Origin: DATKDU01 sp035512595
Lineage (GTDB): Bacteria > Planctomycetota > Planctomycetia > Pirellulales > Pirellulaceae
Assembly: GCA_035512595.1 (NCBI GenBank)
Contig: DATKDU010000274.1
Location: 1-36,389, forward strand
DNA: 36,389 nucleotides
Direction: 5' to 3'
A program made the position numbers and the translations under genes. Shown piece after piece: positions 7,422-15,544 of the stretch. Each line of letters starts with the position of its first letter. Position 1 is the first letter of the stretch. The notes below the pieces were generated by a model. The model was not told the DNA's origin. It saw only the letters and a program-made list of their open reading frames with translations, and searched no databases.

Positions 7422-9329
7422 CTACGGGGTGGCTTCATCCTTGTCCGACCACGGATTGATTCTATCAAGAAACTGCCCTTCCGGCGGCTTTCGATACTCG
7501 GGATCGACGAAGGTGGTCGTCGGCGAGTCGGCCTGCACCGAGTCGGACGATTCGTGCAGCAACGGGTCGCTGAACATCCCCGGCGCCGGGTCGGCCGTGC
7601 GGCGGTTCTCCTCGATGGGCGTAGCGCCGTTCGTCTCCGCTTCTCCGCCGCTGGCAGTCTCCTCATCCCGATAAAACTGACGCCGCGGCGACGGCAACGC
7701 TTCGATGGCGACGCGAGCGGGCAGCGAGCCGCACTTTTTGAGCTCAAATACGAGCTGAATGACCTCGGCATAGCCCCCGCCCATTCGCACCACGCAGCGG
7801 ATGAGCTGGTCGAGGCTGGTGCCGCAGGTCTCCGAAAGCGTCTCGTCATTGGGCCGGAAGCGGCTGACCTTGATCGTTTCCTCGTTGAGCGACGTGACCA
7901 GGATGTACTTGCCGGCGTTGGCCGCTTCGGGGGGATTCACGCGCTGATCGTGGCCAAACAGCACCACTTCCGGCCGCTTGCTGCGGGTGAAGTGGACCAT
8001 CGGCTCGCCCGACGTCGGCAGCAGGTGGTAGTAGAACGCCCCGCCCAGGACTTCCCCCTTGAAGTTCGGATCGTCGGGAGTGCGGGTGTGGATCGCACGA
8101 AAGGCGCCGTACCGCGTCTCGGCACTCGCCACGTGCAACAGATCGCTGAGGACGCTCAGGGCGCTGACCTGGTTCATCGACGTGAGGGCCGTCAGCGCGT
8201 GCCAGCGGAATGCCGACTCGCTGCGGGCCACTTCGCCCAGCGGCGCGGCCGCATCCGGATCGTCGAGATAGGCCAGCGCTTCGGCGGCATAGAACTTGAC
8301 TTCGGGGTCGCTGGACGTGATTCCCCGCTTCAGCGGGCCAAGCGCATCTTTGCCAATGGCTTCGAGTTGCACGGCGGCGGTGGCTGCCGTCGCCGGCTCA
8401 AGCAGCTTGCGCTCCAGCAGCGCCAGGCGATCGGCCCGCTTGACTCCGTCTTCCCGCAACGGAATTTTTCCGACCACGCGCACGTAATGGTAAATGTTGT
8501 GCCGATAGTTGGGTGGAATCTTCAGCGACAGGAAATTGGGACGCTTGGCTTCGCACACTCCGGACTTCACGCCGTCGTCATAGGTGTGGAAGCGGTCGTT
8601 CACCGCCTTGCTGATCAGCGTGACGATGCGGTAGGAAGCGTCCTTCTCGCGGATTGCCAGCCCCAGATCGCGATCGACGTTCGATTCGGCCCGCCCGAGG
8701 ATCCGGCCGTGCGTCTCGCTGGGACGCGTTGAGCGGTTCTCGAAGACCGCATCGACCAGCACGTTGCCGTCCACCAAAGCGTCCACGTGGCCGGTGTGCA
8801 GCGCGCTGTCGATCACCGCCACCTGCCGCAGCCGCGAGCGCATCAGCCAGCCGCCGCGGAGGCTGCTCGTCTCGCTCCCGCCGGGGATCGAAACCTCCAC
8901 GTCGAACTTGTCCCCTTTGCGGATTCCCGGCGGCAGAATTCCGCGGACCAGGACGATCGACGTCTTGGGAGATTGCAGGAGCTTGTCAGGCTGCCCCACC
9001 TCGTGGGACATCATCTCATTGATCAGGAGCTGCCGCTGGGGAGCCGTGGGGGGAAGGTCGGCCCCCGTGTTGTCGAGGTTCGTCACCAGCCCCACCGATT
9101 CGAGCTCCGTAAAGTGCAGCCCCCAGGGACGGGCGTAGTCCCCCACCAGCTCAACGTTCCGCTTGTCCTTGTCCTCCCCGATCAGGTCGTCGTCGTCGGG
9201 CGTCTGGCCGCGGGTGAGCAGCGACGTACACCCGCACGAGCATGCTGCCAGACCAATCCCCAGCCCCAGGAACGCCCGGCGGCTGAACCACTGGAAATTC
9301 CGCTGGCGTCGTGTCAATGGAGGCGTCAT
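7422..9329 (-). CDS. FlgI-like lipoprotein with HEAT repeats
   Basis: The 635-residue protein begins with a twin-arginine-like and lipoprotein signal: RRAFLGLGIGLAACSCGC, with lipidation possible at C30. Residues about 45-330 resemble the flagellar P-ring protein FlgI: GVGLVTNL-type start (ELESVGLVTNLDNTGAD), then SIVLVRGILPPGIRKGDKFDVEVSIPG. Residues about 330-440 contain HEAT-like helices (GPLKRGITSSDPEVKFYAAEALAYL). The tail is acidic and proline-rich. No flagellar genes flank it, and the lipid anchor and HEAT insert are unlike a classical P-ring. It may be a planctomycete envelope-ring protein derived from FlgI; its role is not known. GGAG sits upstream of the ATG. Confidence 0.7.
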   Translation of the reverse strand: MTPPLTRRQRNFQWFSRRAFLGLGIGLAACSCGCTSLLTRGQTPDDDDLIGEDKDKRNVELVGDYARPWGLHFTELESVGLVTNLDNTGADLPPTAPQRQLLINEMMSHEVGQPDKLLQSPKTSIVLVRGILPPGIRKGDKFDVEVSIPGGSETSSLRGGWLMRSRLRQVAVIDSALHTGHVDALVDGNVLVDAVFENRSTRPSETHGRILGRAESNVDRDLGLAIREKDASYRIVTLISKAVNDRFHTYDDGVKSGVCEAKRPNFLSLKIPPNYRHNIYHYVRVVGKIPLREDGVKRADRLALLERKLLEPATAATAAVQLEAIGKDALGPLKRGITSSDPEVKFYAAEALAYLDDPDAAAPLGEVARSESAFRWHALTALTSMNQVSALSVLSDLLHVASAETRYGAFRAIHTRTPDDPNFKGEVLGGAFYYHLLPTSGEPMVHFTRSKRPEVVLFGHDQRVNPPEAANAGKYILVTSLNEETIKVSRFRPNDETLSETCGTSLDQLIRCVVRMGGGYAEVIQLVFELKKCGSLPARVAIEALPSPRRQFYRDEETASGGEAETNGATPIEENRRTADPAPGMFSDPLLHESSDSVQADSPTTTFVDPEYRKPPEGQFLDRINPWSDKDEATP

Positions 9330-9400
9330 CCCTGAGCTGACTCCGTGATAAAATGCCCCGCGCGCACACCGATCTGGTGCCGCCTCGGCAAGGGCGCGGA

Positions 9401-9429
9401 ACGATAAGTCCCCCCTGCTTTTCGGTCAA
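9401..9429 (-). promoter_or_regulatory. Weak candidate sigma-70-type promoter for the FlgI-like gene
   Basis: On the minus strand TTGACC (9424-9429) is followed after 17 bases by TATCGT (9401-9406), about 70 bases before the ATG at 9329. The -10 box matches only four of six bases, so confidence is low. Confidence 0.25.
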
Positions 9430-9553
9430 GAGAGAACGCTGTCAAATTCCGCTTACTCAGCGGGCCACCGACAGTTAAAATGGGGCATCCACACATTCCA
9501 GATACCCCTGGCGAAGAAACCCAACCTTCCGCCACATTCTCGCTAGGCTGCCG

Positions 9554-10819
9554 GTGAACTTTTCGAATTGCGTGCAAGTGGCCTCCATTTCCGACGTCGG
9601 CATGAGGCGGACGAATAACCAGGACGCCTACGCCCTGGTCGTCGCCGATTCCAGCGAGCTGTGGCAGTCCCGCGGCAACTTCTTCCTCGTGGCCGATGGC
9701 ATGGGGGCCCATGCCGCCGGAGAGCTGGCCAGCAAGCTGGCGGCCGACGGCGTTCTCCATCTCTACCTCAAGTATCGCGAGGAATCGGCCCCCGACGCCC
9801 TGGCCCGCGCCATCTGCGAGACCAATGCCGAGATCCATCGCCGCGGCACTGCCAGCCCCGACTTCCACAACATGGGAACGACGTGCAGCACGCTCCTCCT
9901 CTTGCCGCAGGGAGCGATTGCCGCCCACATCGGCGACAGCCGCATCTATCGCCTCCGCGGACAGAAGCTCGAACAACTCACCTTCGACCACAGCCTCCAG
10001 TGGGAGCTGCAAGCCTCCGGACAGTTGCCCCCCGGCAGCGACCTGGCCGCTGCCGTCCCCAAAAACGTCATCACCCGCTCGCTGGGACCGAATGCGACGG
10101 TCCAGCTCGATCTGGAGGGGCCGCACCCGATCGAAGTGGGGGACGTTTATCTCCTGTGCAGCGATGGACTGACCGCCCGCGTCGAAGACGCCGAGCTCGG
10201 TCCGATCATGGCGGCACTCCCTCCCGAGGAGGCGGCTCGGGCGCTGGTCGATCTGGGCAACCTCCGCGGCGGACCCGACAACATCACGATCATCATCGCC
10301 AGGGTCGTCGGCCCCGAGATTGCCACGGCCGGCGGGGGCGCTTCGCCGCTCACCATCGGCGGGGATGGGCATCAACCGGTGGTTCATCCCGTGACGTGGA
10401 TTGCCGCTGGCGTCTGCGTGCTGGCCGCGGTCGTGATGCTGATGCTGAGGCTCTACACGCCAGCCATCGTGGCCGCAGCGCTCGCGGCGGCGATCGGCCT
10501 GTTCGGTGTGATCCGCCGCTATGGCGCCAGCGGCGGCGGCACCTCGCTCTCCGGGGGCCGGATGCTCGGCCGCGGACCGTACTCCGAAACGATCAGCCGG
10601 GCGGATCACGAGTTCCTGATGAAGCTGGCCCACACGGTGGACGAGCTGCGCGAGGCGGCCCGCGAAGGGGACTGGGTCATCGACTGGCGGACGTTCGACG
10701 ACTTGGTGGCGCAGGCCCTGGCGGCCGACAAGTCCAAACAGTACGCCGAAGGGGTCCGCCACTTTTGCCGGGCCATCACCTTCATGATGAACGAGCTGCG
10801 CTCGCAGCCGACGCGATAG
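9554..10819 (+). CDS. PP2C-family (PPM) serine/threonine phosphatase with membrane segments
   Basis: The 421-residue protein has the full set of PPM motifs: SDVGMRRTNNQD (D24), FLVADGMGAHAAGE (D48-G49), GTTCSTLLL, AHIGDSRIYRL, LCSDGLT and GGPDNITIIIARV. These bind two Mn or Mg ions and remove phosphate from Ser/Thr, usually reversing Hanks-type kinases. After the catalytic domain come two hydrophobic segments (about residues 281-322, VTWIAAGVCVLAAVVML and IVAAALAAAIGLFGV). A soluble tail of about 95 residues with helical character follows. The start is GTG at 9554, chosen because the PPM first strand begins there. No kinase gene lies beside it. Confidence 0.9.
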   Translation: MNFSNCVQVASISDVGMRRTNNQDAYALVVADSSELWQSRGNFFLVADGMGAHAAGELASKLAADGVLHLYLKYREESAPDALARAICETNAEIHRRGTASPDFHNMGTTCSTLLLLPQGAIAAHIGDSRIYRLRGQKLEQLTFDHSLQWELQASGQLPPGSDLAAAVPKNVITRSLGPNATVQLDLEGPHPIEVGDVYLLCSDGLTARVEDAELGPIMAALPPEEAARALVDLGNLRGGPDNITIIIARVVGPEIATAGGGASPLTIGGDGHQPVVHPVTWIAAGVCVLAAVVMLMLRLYTPAIVAAALAAAIGLFGVIRRYGASGGGTSLSGGRMLGRGPYSETISRADHEFLMKLAHTVDELREAAREGDWVIDWRTFDDLVAQALAADKSKQYAEGVRHFCRAITFMMNELRSQPTR

Positions 10820-10844
10820 TTCTGCGCTCGACAAGCCCGCTCCT

Positions 10845-11005
10845 TCAGCGACTACCCAGCCGCTCCTGGCACTCGATCGGTCCGTCGCGTCTGCCGACGG
10901 ACTCTGTGGGCGTGATGATTCGATTTTCCATCCTCGATGGTTGCGCTCCGCGTGGTAGTGGGCGACAAATTCCGTCACTGCGTGCCGCAATATCTTTTCG
11001 CCGAA
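10845..11005 (-). pseudogene. 3' remnant of an integrase-type (rve) transposase, frameshifted
   Basis: On the minus strand FGEKILRHAVTEFVAHYHAERNHRG matches the end of the rve integrase core of IS3/IS481-like transposases common in planctomycetes. A one-base deletion near 10930 breaks the frame. The shifted frame then reads ENRIITPTESVGRRDGPIECQERLG before a stop at 10845, which is the normal family C-terminus (ENRLI...RERLGG). The catalytic DDE residues and everything upstream are missing, so this is a dead fragment. Confidence 0.75.
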
Positions 11006-11660
11006 CAGGGTCCGTGGGCTGAACTCCGGCAACAAGCACGCAAGAACGCGAGGGGGGGTGCGTTTCGCGGACTTACGTCGCGTCTGCCGCGGCCCGGTGC
11101 GGCGCAACGACGTGAAGCGTAAATAGTTACACAACACTGCTCCTCCCAGCCGTCGCCGCAAGTGACTTAAGACAGAATGTCTGAATGCAACCCCCTTTCG
11201 GGGGAAAGGCCCGGCGGTCCCGGGAACGTATGGCCGCGAGCTGGCAATTCGAGTTTTCAAAGATCAATCGCGCGCAGCACGACCCGCCGAAATGGCAGGC
11301 TGCCGGGCCGCCGGAAGGGTAGCCGCAAGTATTATGCCACAATTGTACACATCAGGCCCATCAGGCCTGGACTGCTCCGCTCCGGTCGCTGCGCTCCCTG
11401 CGCTACGCAGTCCAACCCCACGGCGAATTACGTAATCCCCTAGGGGACATTTCTACCTGCGCCAAACAGGGGACATTTCTAATGGTTTACAACACACATT
11501 TTAGCGATTGATCCTTGCACGCGGTCCAGCCAGAGACTACGATCTGGGCAAAATGCTCGGGCGGTGTGTCTAACCTGGCTTCGCATTCGCGGGAAGTCTT
11601 CGCCGCAGCCACACTCGCCTCCCATGGACGTAATCCGTCTGGCCAATGAGGAGGTGTTGG
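11006..11660. other. Gene-free stretch with IS debris
   Basis: No convincing gene is seen. It contains the paired GGGGACATTTCTA repeats (11442-11481), a 7-bp stem (11369-11375 with 11407-11413) and a minus-strand TGGCATAATACTTGC (about 11326-11340) that has sigma-54-like spacing but no gene to serve. A RLGGAVLCNYLRF translation near 11100-11150 (minus) vaguely recalls the transposase C-terminus and may be a second shred. Confidence 0.5.
11442..11481. repeat. Paired 14-bp direct repeats, probable IS end
   Basis: AGGGGACATTTCTA occurs at 11442-11455 and again at 11468-11481, separated by CCTGCGCCAAAC. On the minus strand this reads AGAAATGTCCCCT twice, in the position expected for the 5' end of the element whose transposase remnant ends at 10845. 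Confidence 0.6.
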
Positions 11661-11945
11661 ATGCTGCTTCGCGCCCTCAAATCGTTCGCTTCCCCGCGCT
11701 CGCGCCGCCGGCGTTTGCTGCTGGAAATCCTGGAAGATCGCACCCTGCTGGCGACCGTGCCGCTCGCGGCCGCCGTAGAACAGCGCGGACTCGTCATCGA
11801 TCCGGCCAGTTATCATCCGTCGCGGGTGCTGGTCCGCGTGCAGCCGGGTGCGAATGCCGGCGAGCACCGCTGGCAGGGAATGCCGGTGGCGGCGGCGCGG
11901 CCGCTGCTGGGGGACCTGTGGGAGGTCGATGCATCGGCCATGATG
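11661..11945 (+). pseudogene. 5' fragment of a large LEDRTLLA surface protein gene (subtilase-like prodomain)
   Basis: A strong AGGAGG (11649-11654) precedes the ATG. The translation MLLRALKSFASPRSRRRR then LLLEILEDRTLLATV is the planctomycete LEPR/LEDRxLLA N-terminal signal found on giant secreted proteins. It is followed by HPSRVLVRVQPGANAG and PLLGDLWEVD, which resemble the propeptide of secreted subtilases. After about 11945 the frame drifts into sequence with no family character and stops at 12101, inside the next gene. No protease domain follows. I read this as the 5' end of a gene whose 3' end is the Calx-beta fragment at 19689-21818, now separated by an operon. Confidence 0.65.
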
Positions 11946-11976
11946 AATCGGCGACCGGAAAACCATCGTTACCCCA

Positions 11977-12004
11977 TTGACAGGGCCGCTGGACCGGCTA
12001 CATT
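11977..12004 (+). promoter_or_regulatory. Sigma-70-type promoter of the peptide operon
   Basis: TTGACA (11977-11982), a 16-base spacer and TACATT (11999-12004) lie 48 bases before the first gene of the operon. The -35 box is perfect and the -10 box matches five of six consensus bases (TACATT against TATAAT counts T, A, A, T plus a C and a T change; four are certain). Transcription would begin near 12011. Confidence 0.55.
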
Positions 12005-12052
12005 CACCGATATCGTAGGGATTTTCCTGCTCTTCAACATCCGGAGGCTCTC

Positions 12053-12454
12053 ATGTCACGGAACTCTCTCTCTCTCTCTCTCGTTAGCGCCTGCGCAATG
12101 ATGGGTTTCTTCGCCGCTCTCGGCGTAGTGGAATTCTCGGTTCCGGGACAACGCGTTTCGGACATCGAAGCTCGACGAGTTTTTGGAGCGTCTCCCAGCG
12201 CGCTTGCCACCCACTATTTGGTGGCAACCTCGACAGTTGGGTATCATGACAAAAGCATAGCGGAGACCACCCCCGTCTGTACTGGCGCGACATTCGGGTC
12301 ATGCGGAATGCCCAACGGGTGTACCTCGACAACGGATGCCATTTATTCTACGAACGGCACTCGCTGCAGTGTCACGGATACATCCTGTGACTCAAAGCAG
12401 TGTATGGGTGAGACGATCACTTGTGGGTTAGCGCACACCGATTCCTGCGACTGA
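12053..12454 (+). CDS. Secreted Cys-rich precursor peptide with double-glycine-type leader motif
   Basis: The 133-residue protein matches no family I recognise. Residues 6-30 are hydrophobic (membrane or signal segment). Residues 35-46, VSDIEARRVFGA, fit the double-glycine leader pattern LSxxELxxIxGG position by position, ending in Gly45-Ala46, where a C39 peptidase would cut. The predicted mature part (47-133) has eight cysteines (76, 84, 90, 105, 112, 117, 124, 132), about 28 Ser/Thr in 87 residues and few charged residues. That suggests a disulfide-bonded, possibly O-glycosylated extracellular peptide. GGAGG lies five bases before the ATG. A (CT)9 tract occupies codons 5-10. A C39-like peptidase is the next gene. 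Function is inferred only. Confidence 0.75.
   Translation: MSRNSLSLSLVSACAMMGFFAALGVVEFSVPGQRVSDIEARRVFGASPSALATHYLVATSTVGYHDKSIAETTPVCTGATFGSCGMPNGCTSTTDAIYSTNGTRCSVTDTSCDSKQCMGETITCGLAHTDSCD
12064..12082 (+). repeat. (CT)9 dinucleotide tract in the precursor gene
   Basis: A 19-base run of alternating C and T begins 11 bases after the start codon and encodes the alternating Ser-Leu stretch of the signal segment. Gain or loss of one unit would break the frame; one of the shifted frames meets TGA at 12099-12101. Confidence 0.9.
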
Positions 12455-12492
12455 GGTGAAGTTCATTCGATCTGTCCGGTTGCGGGGAGTCC

Positions 12493-13155
12493 ATGATGCG
12501 ACATCGATTCTGGCCTGGCACATCTGCGTTTGCTATGTGTCTGGTCCTGTGGTTCCACGGATCCTATTGCAGCGGTGCAGATCACCCACAGCCGCAATCA
12601 TCGTGGTCCCAGCCCGGCCGGTGCGGCGTCAATTGCCTGTACGCCATGTTGCGACTTGCTGGTCGTGACGTCACCTACTCTGAGCTTTGTTCGACGGTGC
12701 CAAGCGACCAGACGCGCGGCAGCAACCTGGCGGACCTCGAATCAGCGGCAAAGCGATACGGGGTCAGCGCCCACACGCGCAAGGTTTCCACATCCAAGAT
12801 ACCAGAGCTTGTGCCCCCTTTCATCCTGCACATGGAGCTGGCAGATGTGTCCGGTTCGGGGCACTTTGTCACCGTCTATAACATGAGGTATGTGCCAGAG
12901 ACAAAGAGGTACGTCTTATTCTACATCGACGGCGGAAACGCAACCATGACGCAAGCGCCGCTGCCTGTGCTGTCGAAAACGCTGACGGGCTATGTGCTTG
13001 TGGACGCCAGCCGACAATCAACGTCACTCTTTAATCTGTCGGCATACTCCTATCTGTCGCTAACCCTGGTATCCGTCGTCGTCGGTCTGGTCGTAGGAGG
13101 AGGCGTCGCCCGTTTCCGGTTTTCCGGCAGCCACCGAGCAGCTCGCGGGGCGTAA
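12493..13155 (+). CDS. Membrane-anchored C39-like cysteine peptidase (no ABC transporter)
   Basis: The 220-residue protein has an N-terminal signal segment (residues 6-29), a peptidase C39-like domain and a C-terminal membrane helix (about 181-205, LTLVSVVVGLVVGGG) followed by Arg residues. This puts the catalytic domain outside the inner membrane. The probable catalytic residues are Cys44 in GRCGVNCLYAML, His124 in SGHFVTVY and Asp146 in YIDGGNA; Gln40 may supply the oxyanion hole. C39 peptidases cut double-glycine leaders, normally fused to an ABC exporter. This one stands alone, next to a precursor carrying such a motif. The next gene begins one base after its stop. Confidence 0.8.
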   Translation: MMRHRFWPGTSAFAMCLVLWFHGSYCSGADHPQPQSSWSQPGRCGVNCLYAMLRLAGRDVTYSELCSTVPSDQTRGSNLADLESAAKRYGVSAHTRKVSTSKIPELVPPFILHMELADVSGSGHFVTVYNMRYVPETKRYVLFYIDGGNATMTQAPLPVLSKTLTGYVLVDASRQSTSLFNLSAYSYLSLTLVSVVVGLVVGGGVARFRFSGSHRAARGA

Positions 13156-13156
13156 C

Positions 13157-14455
13157 ATGTTCAATCCCGGCAGCGTAGCGAGTGGCGCAAAGCGGTCGGA
13201 CTCCGGTCTTGCGGCCGAAAGCCTCGCGAAGACCGCAGGCATGCATTGTTGGTGGTTTCCGCCTTCGTTCGCTGCCCGTGTGACTCGGCGCAATCTGTTG
13301 CGGCTAGCCTTGGCGAGCGGAGTGGGCCTCGCGTACGCCACGTGGCAGTTGTCATCCGGCCGCCGTGAATCGCTGCGTCACCCGCGACCCTTAAAGGTGT
13401 TTCCGCTTACCGGGTTTCAACTGAATCAGGGTGTCAGGTCGCGGGTCTTTTCGGAATTGACGGCATGGGGAATGGTCCACGGCTTCGCCCGCGAGGGCAA
13501 CGCCGTCCACATGTTGCGGCTGATGCACGTCGCAACCGACACCCAGGGTTGGGACCATCCAGACGTTTTTTCGGACATCCTGGCCGTGCTGACCAACGGT
13601 GCGGAATACGCGCGCCGAATCAGCAAGATCCCGATTCTCGTGGAAACGCCGTTCGGTGTGGCATACCGCAGTGCGCCCCCCTTTGCTCCCGGCGCGGAGG
13701 CGCTGCGCACGGCGTCGACTGGCGGCATCCCGCACGTGGATAAGGTTCTCTCCGTGTTCGGGGAACTGGGCCGTGGCCTCACTATGGAGCTAAAGCCACA
13801 TCCCGGATCATCCACATACACTGTTGCCGATCTGGCGTCCGATTCGATTCAGCGGATGTCTCTGAGTCGAGAGTGCGAATGGACTCTTATCGCCTATTGC
13901 GATTATCTAGCGGATGGACGTCCTTGGAAGAATTGCCGAGGTGAAACATTCTCCCCAACATCCATCGCCGAGCACCTATTGTCGCTCTCGGCCGCGGGGG
14001 GCGCTTGCTACGGTTGTCACCGGCCATATGCCCTGGCCCGGTGCGTTGGGCGCGAGCGGGAAACTCCGGGATTTCTCAGTTCTCCGGCCAAGCACGCTTG
14101 TGAATCCCATCTTCGCGAGTTGAGCCGCGAGCTCGAAAGGAATCAGCGGCCGGACGGCGCTTGGGACCGAAACTCGTTGCCTTCAGGTCGAGCGGACAAA
14201 TCCGGTGCGAGCTCGTCCGACCTTCCTCAACTTGAGCAGTTGCTTACGATCACCGGTCACAATCTGGAATGGATGGCGATGGTCCCACAGGACTTGCGTC
14301 CGCGCGACAAAGCCATATCCATGGCCATCGAGTATCTGCTTGGCTTGCTTCAATCACGCCGCGATGACTGCTTCCACTTTTTTTGGCCGCAGACGTCCCA
14401 CGCACTTCGGGCGCTGGTACATCTTTCGACGCCCGTTGGAGAACCGATTGGTTAG
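13157..14455 (+). CDS. Membrane-anchored alpha/alpha-toroid-like protein with CxxCH motif, function unknown
   Basis: The 432-residue protein has a hydrophobic segment at about residues 46-64 after Arg residues (RRNLLRLALASGVGLAYATW), so it is probably anchored with the bulk outside. Residues 330-336, QRPDGAW, fit the QxxxGxW motif of terpenoid-cyclase-like alpha/alpha barrels, and the helix-rich remainder (GHNLEWMAMVP, MAIEYLLGLL) agrees. CYGCH at 284-288 fits the c-type haem motif CxxCH, but could also be a metal site or disulfide. The ATG is one base after the peptidase stop; a start nearer the hydrophobic segment (ATG for M29) is also possible. No enzyme assignment can be supported. Confidence 0.6.
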   Translation: MFNPGSVASGAKRSDSGLAAESLAKTAGMHCWWFPPSFAARVTRRNLLRLALASGVGLAYATWQLSSGRRESLRHPRPLKVFPLTGFQLNQGVRSRVFSELTAWGMVHGFAREGNAVHMLRLMHVATDTQGWDHPDVFSDILAVLTNGAEYARRISKIPILVETPFGVAYRSAPPFAPGAEALRTASTGGIPHVDKVLSVFGELGRGLTMELKPHPGSSTYTVADLASDSIQRMSLSRECEWTLIAYCDYLADGRPWKNCRGETFSPTSIAEHLLSLSAAGGACYGCHRPYALARCVGRERETPGFLSSPAKHACESHLRELSRELERNQRPDGAWDRNSLPSGRADKSGASSSDLPQLEQLLTITGHNLEWMAMVPQDLRPRDKAISMAIEYLLGLLQSRRDDCFHFFWPQTSHALRALVHLSTPVGEPIG

Positions 14456-14460
14456 TTCCA

Positions 14461-15543
14461 ATGTACATCATCAATTTCACTTCCGGTGCTGTGTCACTGC
14501 TCGCGCTGACTTTGTTCAGCGTCGTTTCCACATCAAAGGCGACGGAGCCCTTTAGTGTCGAACACTTTCGCAATCTGCTCACTCAGCAACGGGCCCAGTT
14601 GGCGTCGATGAAGGTGTCCTACAGCCATGAGGCAGCCGTTGAAGGTAAGCGTCCAGGTCCGGGTGAGTCAGCGACTCGAGAGATGAATAACAAGACGTTT
14701 GCATTTCATGGCGACCTGAGGGCTGTCCGTGGAACGATGACGAAAACGCGCGGCAACGGCAAGACGGTCGCCTCAGAAAGACAGGCGGTGTGGGACGGCG
14801 CCCAATGTGTGATCCGGACGGCGTCCCTGCTGAGGATTCAAGCGGAAAAATCAGGACACGCCGAAGATAATCAGTTTACAAATCTAATGCTCTGGCCTCT
14901 ATCGGCAGATGACCTCATTAACGCTTCCGGAGAACCTAACGATACTCAGTTCCTGCCCAGAATGCTTGATACAGGAGATTGGATCGTTGACGGGTATGGC
15001 AACGTAAACGGCGTCAATTGTACGATTCTTCGGAGGAGTAATGGCTCCCGCACATTGTGGCTTGACGCAGCTACCGGATATTCGCTGCAAAAATACGAAT
15101 GGCGCAATCCGTCCGCCAATCGTGATGTAGTGCGTTTTGAGGTTGCATATTCCGAGCACCAGCAGGTCGTTCCCGGCGTCTATCTGCCGCGACGGATCAA
15201 CTTCGTGCAGGAGTTTCGCGACGGCAAGTCCGATGCTGTTGGGGGGCGGCTCATGGGCAACCTCAACGTCGTCGAGTTGAGCGCCAACAATGTCGGCTTG
15301 GACGAGTTCCGCATCGACCCGCGGCCGGGGGATCTCGTCATCAACCAGATCACCGGCACGATCTACACCTTCAATCCCAAGGATGACCAGAGCCTTGAAC
15401 GGAGCATTCGCGTGGCCGGCGCAGCGATGGCCGTCATGCCCCTTCCAAAAGATTACACCAAATACGTGTATGGCGGTGCATGTCTCCTGGTTGCCGCGGT
15501 CGCCGGTTATTTTGGCGGCAGGTGGATCATGAAGCGGGGATAG
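14461..15543 (+). CDS. LolA-like exported protein with C-terminal membrane anchor
   Basis: The 360-residue protein has a signal peptide (MYIINFTSGAVSLLALTLF), a soluble middle of beta-rich character and a C-terminal membrane helix (YVYGGACLLVAAVAGYFGG) ending in RWIMKRG. The middle, with segments like VWDGAQCVIRTASLL, TLWLDAATGYSLQKYEW and VVPGVYLPRRINF, recalls the LolA/LolB/outer-membrane lipoprotein-sorting fold, which binds lipids or lipoproteins in the periplasm. The resemblance is one of pattern, not of clear motifs. The frame is open upstream to 14383 inside the previous gene; the ATG at 14461 gives the signal peptide. It has the same tail-anchored layout as the C39-like protein. The next ATG follows its stop after one base. 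Confidence 0.55.
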   Translation: MYIINFTSGAVSLLALTLFSVVSTSKATEPFSVEHFRNLLTQQRAQLASMKVSYSHEAAVEGKRPGPGESATREMNNKTFAFHGDLRAVRGTMTKTRGNGKTVASERQAVWDGAQCVIRTASLLRIQAEKSGHAEDNQFTNLMLWPLSADDLINASGEPNDTQFLPRMLDTGDWIVDGYGNVNGVNCTILRRSNGSRTLWLDAATGYSLQKYEWRNPSANRDVVRFEVAYSEHQQVVPGVYLPRRINFVQEFRDGKSDAVGGRLMGNLNVVELSANNVGLDEFRIDPRPGDLVINQITGTIYTFNPKDDQSLERSIRVAGAAMAVMPLPKDYTKYVYGGACLLVAAVAGYFGGRWIMKRG

Positions 15544-15544
15544 C

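Noticed and set aside
5862..8732. A 956-codon open frame on the plus strand opposite smc and the FlgI-like gene
   Set aside because: It crosses two clear minus-strand genes and has low-complexity Leu/Arg/Gly composition without motifs, as expected from an antisense frame in GC-rich DNA.
9326..11260. A 644-codon open frame on the minus strand opposite the PP2C gene
   Set aside because: It is the shadow of the high-GC phosphatase gene. Only the part near 10845-11005 has protein character (transposase remnant).
11326..11340. Minus-strand sigma-54-like site TGGCATAATACTTGC
   Set aside because: Spacing fits, but no gene starts downstream on that strand and no activator is encoded nearby.
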